Shown one piece after another: positions 55,901 to 64,000 of a DNA stretch of 64,000 bases. A program made the position numbers and the translations under genes. How positions within the stretch are numbered: the stretch's first letter is position 1; each line of letters starts with the position of its first letter. Source of the DNA: Pseudomonas laurylsulfatiphila (GTDB lineage: Bacteria > Pseudomonadota > Gammaproteobacteria > Pseudomonadales > Pseudomonadaceae). The notes under the pieces were generated by a model. The model searched no databases and had not been told where the DNA came from. It was given only the letters and a program-made list of their open reading frames with translations. The DNA is taken from assembly GCF_002934665.1 (NCBI RefSeq), contig NZ_NIRS01000001.1:930001-994000 (forward strand), read 5' to 3'.

Positions 55901-58900
55901 AGCGTTGGCCCGTACGCTGATGCGTACGTTCAACCACTTGTCACCATCGATGATGTCGTCACCACCGCGACCTTCGATAAGGTCGCTGCCGCTGCCACCG
56001 AGGATGATGTTGCCGCCGTCGAAGAACGTCGCTCCGACTGGCAACAGACCCGCCAGACCGTTGATCAGGTTGATGTTGGTCAGCACACTGCCGGTTGCAC
56101 CCGCGGTGGGTAGCGATGTCGCATCTTCGTTGTCACCGCGCAGGAAGTCACCGTGGGACGATCCCGACAGACCTTCCATGATGTCGAACCGCACCAGCGC
56201 CGAAGCACCCGAACCCGGCACCGGTGGCACATCGAAGAAGCGATCGCTGTAATCGATGGTCACGCCCTGGGCGAGATCCTTGAAGGTCGACCAGTCATAG
56301 CCGGAGCCGCCGATATAGCGGTCACCCATGCCGAGACTGCCGACCATGATGTCGTCACCGCCTTCGCCGTTGAACTTGTCGTTCTCGTTACCGCCGACGA
56401 ATACATCGTGGCCGATCACAGGGTCGTTGCCGAGTGGGTCGAAGTTGTCGCCAGGTGCACCGTCCGAGGTGCCCTTCTCGATCCAGTCGTCGCCTTCGTT
56501 ACCCATGTCCTGTTCGTTGGCCTTGCTGCCCAGGATGAAGTCGTTGCCCTGGCCACCAATGGCTTCGGAGGCGTCCTCACCGGTCACGATGAAGTCGTTG
56601 CCGAACCCGCCAATGATCAGGTTGACGCCGTTGCCTCCGTGCAGCACGTCGTTGCCGTCGCCACCCTGGATGTTATCGTCGCCACCGGTGTCGGTGATGA
56701 TGTCGTCGCCGGTACCACCACGCAGTTGGTCGTTGCCGTCACCGCCATCGATGCGATCGTTGCCGCCATCGCCCCAGACCGTGTCATCACCTTCACTGGA
56801 GATGAGGATGTCGTTGTTATCGGTGCCACCCAGCACGATGTGCTCGGCACCGTTGTAGCGGATGTAGTTGGTGTCTGCCCCCACGGTCAGCGGGTTGTCG
56901 CGGAACACCACCTGCTCGCCGTTCGGGCCGAGCGGATCAACGGAGACCAGGCCTTCGTTGAATTGCTTGCCCTGGTCCACTTCCAGGTAGAACCCCGGAT
57001 CCGAGAACACCAGGCCCGGCAAGTGCGTGGCCGACGTGTTGGCCATGATCAGCTTGGCGAACGAGTTGCTTTCAAGTTCGGCATTCATCGACAGGCCAGA
57101 GGTACGCTCCAGGTAGTAGAAGCGATCGCCGTCCTGCAGTTTTTCCAGCTGGTTCTCGAACACGAAGTTGAAGGTCGAGCCGAGCATGCCGCCGAACGGA
57201 GTTTTCTGTTCGGCCAGGCCGCCAATCCACATATCGATGGCATCGACGCCTGTGATCGTCACCCCCTTCAGGTCATCGGCAGTACCCGCGATCCCATCCC
57301 TGCCAGGCAGTGTCACGTTGGCCCAGGCACCGCTGCCGTTGAGGAAGTCCAGGCGGTCAGCCGGCGCCCCCGCACCACCAAATACCAGCGCCAGCGCTGC
57401 AGCGCGTTTGCCTTCCAGTGTGGTCGCCCCGGTGATCGTGTCATGCGTGCCATAGGCGGCGATGAAGTTGATCAACGACTCCGGATGCTTGAGGTGCTGC
57501 ACCAGGTCGACCCAGCTGTTGTACGGCTTGAGTTGGGTGTCACCGGTTTGACTGTAGATGTCGCGGCGGAACGCGTTGAGTGAAGGAATCCCCACGTCGC
57601 GGCCACGGGCGATATTGAGCGCCGGCAGGTCAAGCGGCAGGCCGAGCAGGTTGTTGCGCAGCGCCTCGGTGACGAACTCGTCGATTTCGTTACCGGTTTG
57701 CCGAGTCACCCCACGCACGATTGCACTGGTCGCATCCTCTGGCGATACGCCACTGGCGGCATACGCCAACGGGTTGAGGAACGCCGCGATCAAGCCCATT
57801 TGCTGATCGGGATTGGCGCTGGCCGGATCGCCTATCACGTTGAAGTCGATATCGTAGCGATCGACAGTCTCGGTCAGCATCGAGTGGCCAAACCGGTACA
57901 CGGTGTGGGCGAACTCGGCGACGATCGAGGCATCGAGGTCGACGTCATAGACCTGGGTCGGTGCGAAGAACAGGTCGATGTTGGGCTGGATGGTCCGCGC
58001 AAACTCCTCGAACACCAGGTGCTGATACTGCATCTCGGTGCCGAACTTGGCAGCCTGGAACAAGCGCTCGCCATTCCACTGCAGCGCATCGAACTCGGCT
58101 TGGGTGGCAGGCAATGCGGTCACCGGATTGAGCAGCCACTCGTTGAGGAAGGCCACGTCACCCGAATCGAGCACGGTGTCCTTGGTCTGCTGGACCAGGC
58201 GGTTGTGCTCGGAGTGGAAGATCGCATGCACCGCGGTCAGGCCGATGTTCTCGTTGACCCGACCGTCGCCGGCGATGTAGTGAGCATCGAGCAGTTCGTT
58301 GTCATAGGTCAGGTTGTTGCCGCCAGGGCCAACAGGCTGCGTATTGCCGACATCGGCGTCAGCGTCCGCCAGCAGAACCCCACCGACAACGACCGGCACA
58401 GCGTTGTGAGCGATGTCGTTAAGGAAGGCATGGCCGGTGCGCACTGCGTTCACGAGGCTGACCGGACTGGCCGGATTGCCTTCGACAAGCGTAGTGACGT
58501 CATCGGCGGTGCCGGCAATGCCGTCTACCCCGTTGTTGACCCGAATGACAATCTGCGGGAAGCCGTTCGGCCCCTTGAGGAAATTGCCATAGGCGTCAGT
58601 CGCCAGCAGCGGACCGCTGTCGATATCGGCGTCGGTCAGATTGATACCGAGAACGTCACGTGCTTGCGCCTTGACCACCTTCCAGGTCGCCATGCCACCG
58701 ATTTCGGTGTCGTCTGCGGTTCCATACTTGCCATCCAGCCCCAGGTCAACATTAGTGATCAACCTGCCTGTCGCGACAGGGCCGTCGGCGGTCAGTTCAT
58801 AACCGCGCAGGAACACCTGATGCGACGGGTGCGAGCTGTAGGTCTGGTTCTGGTCCACGAACGGCGTGGTGGTGTTGGTTTGCTCATGGATGTCGTCGGC

Positions 58901-61900
58901 GGTGCCGAGAACACCATCAGGCCCTGGCTGGTTGGTCGCGCGGGTCAGGACCATGAAGTTGGTCGGGCTACCTGCGACAAACAGTGGATCATCCTCATTC
59001 AGCGGGATGAAGACAGTGCCCGAGCCGCCTTTGGTCACCAGGTCCAGACCATGGTCGAAGAACTGCCCGAAGAAGGTCATCCAGGCGTTGAACGGAGCTG
59101 ACAGCCCCGCATCCGCCGCGGTGTTTTCGAACAGGTACACATCGTGATCATCGGCAGTACCGAACTGACCATCCATGCCTGGGCTTGCGACTATCCGTAC
59201 GCCATCCTTGAGTACGTCGTCATTACCCGCACCCACCACGCCGAAGTCGAGATGACCGTTCAAGCCCGGGTCGAATGCCGTGGCATAGGCCGCCGGGTTG
59301 TTCGACGTCTGGTCGACGATCAGGTTACTGATGGTGCGCGGCTGTGAGTCAATCACAAGGCCGCCGTTGCTCGCATACGTCGTTCCCCCTTCCGCAGGAT
59401 TGAAGACCGGATCGCTCAAGCGCGGAAAGACGTTGTCGGCAGCACCAAACTCGGTGTGATTATTGCCGTTGAGGTTCAGCAGGTTGTTGTTCGACCCGTC
59501 GACCGCCCGCAGGCCCAATGGCGCGCGAATGTTCGGGATCAGCGAGAGGATGTCCTGACCAGACGCTTCAGCCTCGGCAATCTTGATCTGGTCAAGAATG
59601 AAGTTGAGGTCGGAGCGAACCATGTGCAGGCCCGCGCCACCCGCGGTGGCATCCACGACCGGTACTGGCGCCGTCGGTACGACCGGTGTGCCCGGAGCCA
59701 CCACGGAGGTCGGCTGCGAGAACATCATTTCAGTGGTGCCATGGGCATCCTGATAGATCGCCTTGACGCGCAACGACAGCCCGGCAAGGTCGGGAGAGAC
59801 CTTGAACGAGGTGCCATCGGCACTCTGGAACGCCAGGTCACCGGCCGGCAACAGGATGATGTCCTCGAAAATGCCACTGCCTGGAGTTGCCTCGAACTGC
59901 CAGTAGTAGGACACGGAGCTGTTGATCAAGCCCAGCGGATTACCCGCCGTGATGTTGTCGGCATCGCGCAGCCCGGCCACGCTGACAGTCAGCGTGTCGC
60001 CCACGACGATCGCGCCGCCGTTGCCATCGGTGATAGTCGGACTGCCAGTCGGTTGGGCATTGAGCCCGTCCACCAGCACTTGCTGGTTATCGGCGAACTG
60101 CAGGCGTTCGATATGCAGCAGGGTATCGGCGCCGTCACGGCCCGCTACGCTGTCTGTCACGGTATAGACGTCGTCCGCCAGATCGGCGGTGCCGCGATCG
60201 TCGACGGTCACCGTGTACTCGCTCTGAAGCCCGGAGTAAATGGCAGTGTCGAAGGCCGCCCCGCCGGTCGAAGTGCCGGGCAGGATTTCCCGCACGGCCT
60301 TGAGCTGACCGGGGTTAATGGTACCGTCCAGCATGAGCGGAATCATATCGACCATGCTGTCGAAGGAGGCGATTTCGGGACCGGTATGGTTGACGTCAGC
60401 CGGATCATAAACGGCAATCCTGACGTTGATCCATTTGTCGCCGTCGATCAGGTCATCGCCGCCGCGACCTTCGATCAGGTCACTGCCATCGCCGCCGAGG
60501 ATGATATTGCCAGTGGCAAAACCGGTGACCGGCAAGCCGGCATCGGCCAGGAACTGGTCCAGTCCGCGGATCAACGCCACATTGGTCAGCGCACTGCCCG
60601 TGGCACCACCGTGGTTGACGATTGTGACTGCATCAACATCATCGCCTTTGAGCACATCACCGAAACTCGAACCGGACAGACCTTCGACCTCGGCAAAACG
60701 GTCGAGAATCGAGGCCGGCGAGGCGCCGACCGGATTGAACACCCCGGCATTCTGGTTTGGTGCATTGCCGTGTGGCTGCGCCAGCGCGGCCAGGCTCAGG
60801 TCAACGGTCACGCCGATCTTGTCATTCTTGTAGGTGACCCAGTCGAAGCCGGACATGCCGTCCATCTTGTCCTGGGCATCGCTGCCGACAAAGATGTCGT
60901 CGCCACCCTCGCCGATCATTTCGTCGAAGCCACCGCCACCGACAAAGATATCGTTGCCGATCACATCGTCAGTGAGCAATGGCGAGAAGTTGTCGCCAGG
61001 CGCACCGTCCTGGGTGCCCTTCTCGATCCAGTCATCACCTGCGTTGCCGGTAGGAGGCAGGTTGGTCTTGGCACCGAGGATGAAGTCGTCACCCTGGCCA
61101 CCGAAGGTGGTGGTGATGTCTTCGGTGGTGATGATGAAGTCCTGGCCATCGCCCCCCAGGATCAGGTTGCCAGCAACCAGCATGCTGCCGGCCACGATCA
61201 CATCGTTACCGGCATTACCTTCCAGACGGTTGTCGCCAAACGAGTCGGAGATGATGTCATCACCCGCGCCACCCAGCACCGCATCGTTCCCCGCACCGCC
61301 TTCGAGGCGGTCGTTCCCGGCATCGCCGTAAAGGGTGTCATCGCCGTCACCGGAGATGATGATGTCATTGCCGGCGGTGCCGCCCATGACAACATGGTCT
61401 TCACCGGTGTACTGCAGATAATTGGTGTCCGGACCAACGGTGTCCGGGTTGTCGCGGATCACCAGCGGCACGATCTCCACGCCGTCGATCATGATGCCGC
61501 CCGTCGGATCGGCGCGGCCGCCCACACCCAGGCCGGTGAACTGATGGGTCTGATCCACTTCGAGGGTGAACGTTGGCGTCAGGAACACGGTGTTCGACAG
61601 GTGGGTGACATCGGAGTTGAGCATGATCAGCTTGGCAAAGGAGTTGTTCTCAAGCTCCGTGCCGAAGTTCAGGCCCGCGGTACGCGACAGATAGTAGAAA
61701 CGGTCGCCGTTCTGCAACGCCTCCATCTGGGTTTCAAACACGAAGTTGAACGTCGAGCCGAGCATGCCGCCGAACGGCATTTTCTGTTCGGCGAGGCCGC
61801 CGACCCAGAAGTCGATGTCGTCGACGCCCGTGATCGTCACACCTGTCTGGTCATCTGCGGTTCCCAGTATCCCGTCCTTGCCGACCGTCGTTACGTTGGC

Positions 61901-64000
61901 ATAGGCACCGGTGCTGTTGAGGAAGTCCAGGCGGTCAGCCGGCGAACCCGCACCACCGAGTACCAGCGCCATGGCTGCAGCGCGTTTTTCTGCCAGCGTG
62001 GTCGCCGCCGTGATCGTGCTATGCGTGCCAAAGGCCGCGATGAAGTTGACCAGTGACTCGGGGTGCTTGAGGCTGTCAGCCAGGTCAGCCCAACTGATGT
62101 ATGGCTTGAGTTGGCTGTCACCGGTTGATGCATAGAACTCACGGCGCGCCTCATTCAAGGTGGGAATGCCAGTGTCGCGACCACGCGCCAGGTTCAGGGC
62201 CGGCAAATCGAGCGGCAGACCGAGCAGGTTGTTGCGCAAAGCTTCAGTGACGAACTCATCGATCTCGTTGCCGACCTGGCGGGTCACACCGCGAATGATC
62301 GCCCCTGCCGCCTGGTCCGCAGTCACCCCGCTGCCGGCGAACGCCAGCGGGTTGAGGAAGGCCGCGATCAGCCCCAGTTGCGAGTCCGGGTTGGCCGGGT
62401 TAGTGAGCAGCGGATTGAACGCGGGGTCGAAGCGATCGACGGTCTCGGTCAACATCGAGTGACCGAAGCGGTACACCACGTGGGCGAACTCGGCGAGGAT
62501 TGCCGGGTTGATCGAAGTGTCATAACCGTTGGGGGCAAGGAATCCGTCGATCTGCGGCTGAACGGTCCGCGCGAACTCTTCGAACACCAGGTGCTGGTAC
62601 TGCATCTCGGTGCCGAACTTGGCGGCCTGGAACAGGCGTTCGCCGTCCCACACCAGCGCCGCGATCTCGGCGGGTGTAGTCGGTATCGCGGTCACGTCGT
62701 CAGCCAGCCACTCATTGAGGAAGGCCAGGTCGCCGGAGGCAAGGATGGTGTCCTTGGACTGCTGGACCAGGCGGTTGTGCTCGGAGTGGAACACATGGTG
62801 CACGGTGGTCAGGCCGATGTTCTCGTTCACCCGGCCGTCGCCGGCAATATAGTGGGAGTCGAGCAGTTCGTTGTCGTAGGTCAGGTTGTTGCCGCCCGGG
62901 CCAACGGGCTGCGCATTGCCGACAGCGATGTCGGTATCCGCCTGCAGAACCCCGCCGACGACGACCGGCGCGGCATTGTGGGCTATGTCGTCGAGGAAGG
63001 CATGCCCGGTGCTCACGGCGTTGGCCAGGCTGATCGGAGCAGCCCGGTTGCCTTCGACCAGTTGAGTGACGTCATCAGCCGTCCCGGCGATGCCGTCAGC
63101 ACCATTACCGACGCGAATCACTACCTGCGGCATGCCGTTAGGCCCGCGAATGAAGTTGCCGTAAGCATCGGTTGCCAGCAGCGGAACGTTGTGTACATCG
63201 GCGTCAGTCAGGTCGATGCCGAGCATGTCACGGGCCTGGGCCTTGACTACCTTCCAGGTCGCCATGCCATCACCGGCGCCATCATCGGCAGTGCCGAATA
63301 CGCCATCGGCGCCGAGATCGCGGTTGGTAATCAAGCGTCCTGTTGCAACAGGGTCGCCTGCGGCGTTGAGAACGTACTCACGCAGGAACACCTGATGCGA
63401 CGGGTGCGAGCTGTAGGTCTGGCTTTGGTCGACGAACGGCGAAGTGGTATTGGGCTGGCCATCATCGGCAGTGCCAATGACTCCGTCCGCGCCTGCGGTA
63501 CGCACGGCACGTGACAGCACCATGAAGTTGGTCGGGCTGCCCGCTACGAACAATGGATCGTCCGGCTGCAGCGGAATAAACACGACGTCGGTAGCGCTCT
63601 TGGTGACCAGGTCGAGACCGTGGTCGAAGAACTGGCCGAAGAAGGTCATCCACGAGTTGAAACTGGCGGTCAGGCCGACGTCTGGCGACACGTTGGGCAT
63701 GAAGAACACGTCCTTGTCATCGGCCGTGCCGAACACGCCATCCAGCCCGGGGCTGGTGACTATCTGTACGCCATCCTTGAGTACGTCGTCATTACCCGCA
63801 CCCACCACACCGAAGTCGAGATGACCGTTCAAGCCAGGGTCGAAAGCTGAGGCATAGGCCGCCGGGTTGTTGGCGGTCTGGTCGACGACCAGGTTACTGA
63901 TAATCCGTGGTTGCGGGTCGATCACCGTCCCGGTCCCGGCGTATGCCGGCGATAGAAAGGAAGGATCAAGCAGGCGCGGGAAGGCGTTGTCCGAGGCGCC
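52931..64000 (-). CDS. mopA: Giant RTX animal-heme-peroxidase, MopA-like (5' end outside window)
   Basis: An open frame of about 3,689 visible residues without a stop at the window edge, so the N-terminus is missing. Two peroxidase modules, 1,523 residues apart, each have the distal motif QFFDH (63620-63634 and 59051-59065), 'GRVNENIGLT' with the catalytic Arg and heme-linking Glu, and the proximal His in 'YRFGHSMLTETVDR'. Each is followed by calcium-binding RTX repeats. Ig-like segments and four 100-residue RTX units come next. The end 'FILAS' fits type I secretion. It resembles the Mn(II)-oxidising MopA of P. putida; manganese oxidation is inferred. No type I secretion genes lie in the window. 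Confidence 0.85.
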   Translation of the reverse strand, partial: GASDNAFPRLLDPSFLSPAYAGTGTVIDPQPRIISNLVVDQTANNPAAYASAFDPGLNGHLDFGVVGAGNDDVLKDGVQIVTSPGLDGVFGTADDKDVFFMPNVSPDVGLTASFNSWMTFFGQFFDHGLDLVTKSATDVVFIPLQPDDPLFVAGSPTNFMVLSRAVRTAGADGVIGTADDGQPNTTSPFVDQSQTYSSHPSHQVFLREYVLNAAGDPVATGRLITNRDLGADGVFGTADDGAGDGMATWKVVKAQARDMLGIDLTDADVHNVPLLATDAYGNFIRGPNGMPQVVIRVGNGADGIAGTADDVTQLVEGNRAAPISLANAVSTGHAFLDDIAHNAAPVVVGGVLQADTDIAVGNAQPVGPGGNNLTYDNELLDSHYIAGDGRVNENIGLTTVHHVFHSEHNRLVQQSKDTILASGDLAFLNEWLADDVTAIPTTPAEIAALVWDGERLFQAAKFGTEMQYQHLVFEEFARTVQPQIDGFLAPNGYDTSINPAILAEFAHVVYRFGHSMLTETVDRFDPAFNPLLTNPANPDSQLGLIAAFLNPLAFAGSGVTADQAAGAIIRGVTRQVGNEIDEFVTEALRNNLLGLPLDLPALNLARGRDTGIPTLNEARREFYASTGDSQLKPYISWADLADSLKHPESLVNFIAAFGTHSTITAATTLAEKRAAAMALVLGGAGSPADRLDFLNSTGAYANVTTVGKDGILGTADDQTGVTITGVDDIDFWVGGLAEQKMPFGGMLGSTFNFVFETQMEALQNGDRFYYLSRTAGLNFGTELENNSFAKLIMLNSDVTHLSNTVFLTPTFTLEVDQTHQFTGLGVGGRADPTGGIMIDGVEIVPLVIRDNPDTVGPDTNYLQYTGEDHVVMGGTAGNDIIISGDGDDTLYGDAGNDRLEGGAGNDAVLGGAGDDIISDSFGDNRLEGNAGNDVIVAGSMLVAGNLILGGDGQDFIITTEDITTTFGGQGDDFILGAKTNLPPTGNAGDDWIEKGTQDGAPGDNFSPLLTDDVIGNDIFVGGGGFDEMIGEGGDDIFVGSDAQDKMDGMSGFDWVTYKNDKIGVTVDLSLAALAQPHGNAPNQNAGVFNPVGASPASILDRFAEVEGLSGSSFGDVLKGDDVDAVTIVNHGGATGSALTNVALIRGLDQFLADAGLPVTGFATGNIILGGDGSDLIEGRGGDDLIDGDKWINVRIAVYDPADVNHTGPEIASFDSMVDMIPLMLDGTINPGQLKAVREILPGTSTGGAAFDTAIYSGLQSEYTVTVDDRGTADLADDVYTVTDSVAGRDGADTLLHIERLQFADNQQVLVDGLNAQPTGSPTITDGNGGAIVVGDTLTVSVAGLRDADNITAGNPLGLINSSVSYYWQFEATPGSGIFEDIILLPAGDLAFQSADGTSFKVSPDLAGLSLRVKAIYQDAHGTTEMMFSQPTSVVAPGTPVVPTAPVPVVDATAGGAGLHMVRSDLNFILDQIKIAEAEASGQDILSLIPNIRAPLGLRAVDGSNNNLLNLNGNNHTEFGAADNVFPRLSDPVFNPAEGGTTYASNGGLVIDSQPRTISNLIVDQTSNNPAAYATAFDPGLNGHLDFGVVGAGNDDVLKDGVRIVASPGMDGQFGTADDHDVYLFENTAADAGLSAPFNAWMTFFGQFFDHGLDLVTKGGSGTVFIPLNEDDPLFVAGSPTNFMVLTRATNQPGPDGVLGTADDIHEQTNTTTPFVDQNQTYSSHPSHQVFLRGYELTADGPVATGRLITNVDLGLDGKYGTADDTEIGGMATWKVVKAQARDVLGINLTDADIDSGPLLATDAYGNFLKGPNGFPQIVIRVNNGVDGIAGTADDVTTLVEGNPASPVSLVNAVRTGHAFLNDIAHNAVPVVVGGVLLADADADVGNTQPVGPGGNNLTYDNELLDAHYIAGDGRVNENIGLTAVHAIFHSEHNRLVQQTKDTVLDSGDVAFLNEWLLNPVTALPATQAEFDALQWNGERLFQAAKFGTEMQYQHLVFEEFARTIQPNIDLFFAPTQVYDVDLDASIVAEFAHTVYRFGHSMLTETVDRYDIDFNVIGDPASANPDQQMGLIAAFLNPLAYAASGVSPEDATSAIVRGVTRQTGNEIDEFVTEALRNNLLGLPLDLPALNIARGRDVGIPSLNAFRRDIYSQTGDTQLKPYNSWVDLVQHLKHPESLINFIAAYGTHDTITGATTLEGKRAAALALVFGGAGAPADRLDFLNGSGAWANVTLPGRDGIAGTADDLKGVTITGVDAIDMWIGGLAEQKTPFGGMLGSTFNFVFENQLEKLQDGDRFYYLERTSGLSMNAELESNSFAKLIMANTSATHLPGLVFSDPGFYLEVDQGKQFNEGLVSVDPLGPNGEQVVFRDNPLTVGADTNYIRYNGAEHIVLGGTDNNDILISSEGDDTVWGDGGNDRIDGGDGNDQLRGGTGDDIITDTGGDDNIQGGDGNDVLHGGNGVNLIIGGFGNDFIVTGEDASEAIGGQGNDFILGSKANEQDMGNEGDDWIEKGTSDGAPGDNFDPLGNDPVIGHDVFVGGNENDKFNGEGGDDIMVGSLGMGDRYIGGSGYDWSTFKDLAQGVTIDYSDRFFDVPPVPGSGASALVRFDIMEGLSGSSHGDFLRGDNEDATSLPTAGATGSVLTNINLINGLAGLLPVGATFFDGGNIILGGSGSDLIEGRGGDDIIDGDKWLNVRISVRANADGTGAEIATFDSMAPMVQAMLNGTYNPGQLVIVREILTGTDNFDTAVYSGNASEYSVTLDGNAVIVTDLVAGRDGVDRLTGVERLQFADQAQASGVGTAVNSGPVGRLAILDNATGAREDTPVAGQLLRVSDQSIRDLDNVGAGNLTGAVTGPVAYYWQVENVAGSGVYEDITFVAAGEVSRAIGATYLVADDVAGLNIRVRAVYQDAKGTLEFVSSSANNAPTAGPTVTGLATQNQVLTADPSTIIDVDGLSNPQFTFQWQVTNGVNFVNIAGATGSTLTLAQAQVGNQVRVVVSYVDDFGVAESVASDATAPVVNVNDAPTGALLISDTTPTQGQVLTAQTAGIVDPDGVGTFSYQWQQGTGTTFTNIAGATGVNFTPGAAQINQQLRVIARYTDGFGTLESVTSAATALVVLLGAVQTGDALANTLNGTAGSDVLFGLGGNDTLNGLGGVDQLFGGLGNDLLNGGDGNDFLNGEEGNDVLNGGTGNDAMIGGVGNDGYIVDSVGDQVVELAGEGEDSVQTTLASFTLGTNVEHLLYLGAANFVGTGNASNNVITGGTGNDTLNGGAGNDTLMGGLGNDLLIGGAGNDAMVGGAGNDGYIVDSAFDLVTESAGEGEDSVQTSLNSYTLGANVEHLLFTGTGNFTGNGNASNNVMTGGVGNDSLNGGAGNDTLLGGAGNDILNGGAGNDAMIGGVGNDGYIVDSAFDLVVESAGEGADSVQTSLTSYTLGANVEHLLYTGAGNFTGNGNASNNVMTGGVGNDNLNGGGGNDTLLGGLGNDILTGGTGNDAMIGGVGNDGYIVDSAFDLVVESAGEGADSVQTSLASYTLGTDAEHLLYTGVGNFVGSGNASNNVITGGVGNDSLFGGDANDTLLGGAGNDFLDGGAGNDSVAGGAGNDTMDASSGNDMFVFGLAFGNDRIIGFDANAAGGQDLLNFAALNITAATFNTSVNVVDLGADTLLNFGAGSITLVGVADPNTVSAADFILAS
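53249..54448 (-). repeat. Four tandem 300-base RTX units
   Basis: Four exact-length 300-base units, at 54448-54149, 54148-53849, 53848-53549 and 53548-53249, encode 100-residue blocks of the form GGxGNDAMxGGxGNDGYIVDS...GEGxDSVQT. They lie in the 3' part of the giant peroxidase gene. Units two to four are the most alike. The last differs mainly near its end. Confidence 0.9.
55300..64000 (-). repeat. Tandem duplication of the peroxidase module
   Basis: The peroxidase-RTX-Ig module occurs twice with a period of about 4,569 bases. Corresponding points are QFFDH at 63634 and 59065. The start phrase 'FPRL' is at about 63,980 and 59,420, and the linker 'GVVGAGNDDVLKDGV' is near 63,805 and 59,240. 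Copies are clearly diverged, so this is an old duplication. Confidence 0.85.

Noticed and set aside
59456..62056. Long open frame (866 codons) on the plus strand over the giant peroxidase gene
   Set aside because: It is antisense to RTX repeats of a clear protein; the high GC content opens several frames there, and the translation has no recognisable domain.

Overview
The window looks like the chromosome of a Pseudomonas of the fluorescens group. The evidence is the high-GC coding sequence, the leucine/isovalerate (liu) genes next to a CrcY-type small RNA, a PrrF-type iron small RNA, a phnW-phnX phosphonate locus, and many paired REP palindromes of the kinds common in that group. No tRNA, rRNA, insertion sequence, CRISPR array or prophage body was seen.

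Region 1 (1-11,000) is the leucine/isovalerate pathway: liuR, liuE, an acyl-CoA synthetase, and the operon liuA-liuB-liuC-liuD. Three near-identical LiuR-type palindromes lie upstream of liuR and liuA. Between liuE and the synthetase lies a sigma-54-driven, A-rich RNA that I identify as CrcY, the decoy RNA of carbon catabolite repression. Region 2 (11,000-20,600) holds an S24-type repressor with a DUF6124 gene opposite it, a PrrF-like RNA, an M14 carboxypeptidase, a divergent ECF-sigma/anti-sigma versus catalase-like peroxidase/cytochrome b561 module with matching promoters on both sides, an AFG1/ZapE ATPase, a leucine-rich-repeat protein kinase and a YebC-family protein.

Region 3 (20,700-29,800) starts with an orphan short vgrG joined to a small remnant of an FAD oxidoreductase gene. 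It continues with an aminoethylphosphonate locus (OPA-family transporter, two LysR regulators, phnW, phnX), a second cytochrome b561 and a D-cysteine desulfhydrase/ACC deaminase family gene. Region 4 (29,900-41,300) contains fadH and then a catabolic cluster free of REP doublets: enoyl-CoA hydratase, cis-CaaD-like tautomerase, coniferyl-aldehyde-dehydrogenase-like ALDH, a 791-residue acyl-CoA ligase/crotonase fusion, LysR and AraC regulators, and a GMC alcohol oxidoreductase. The substrate is unknown, and this is the best candidate for an undescribed pathway.

Region 5 (41,400-52,900) has a MarC protein, a periplasmic arylsulfatase, a LysR/SdsA-type alkylsulfatase pair, three small lipoprotein genes, and an unusual pair of a PaaX-family regulator with a fatty acid desaturase. 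Region 6 (52,900 to the window edge) is the 3' part of one giant gene on the minus strand. It encodes at least 3,689 residues: two tandem animal-type heme peroxidase modules, calcium-binding RTX repeats and four 100-residue C-terminal repeats. It resembles the Mn(II)-oxidising peroxidase MopA. Its N-terminus lies outside the window.

REP doublets occur about every 2 kb from 1 to 30,000, but only two are seen after that. This contrast suggests that the right half is more recently acquired or more variable.
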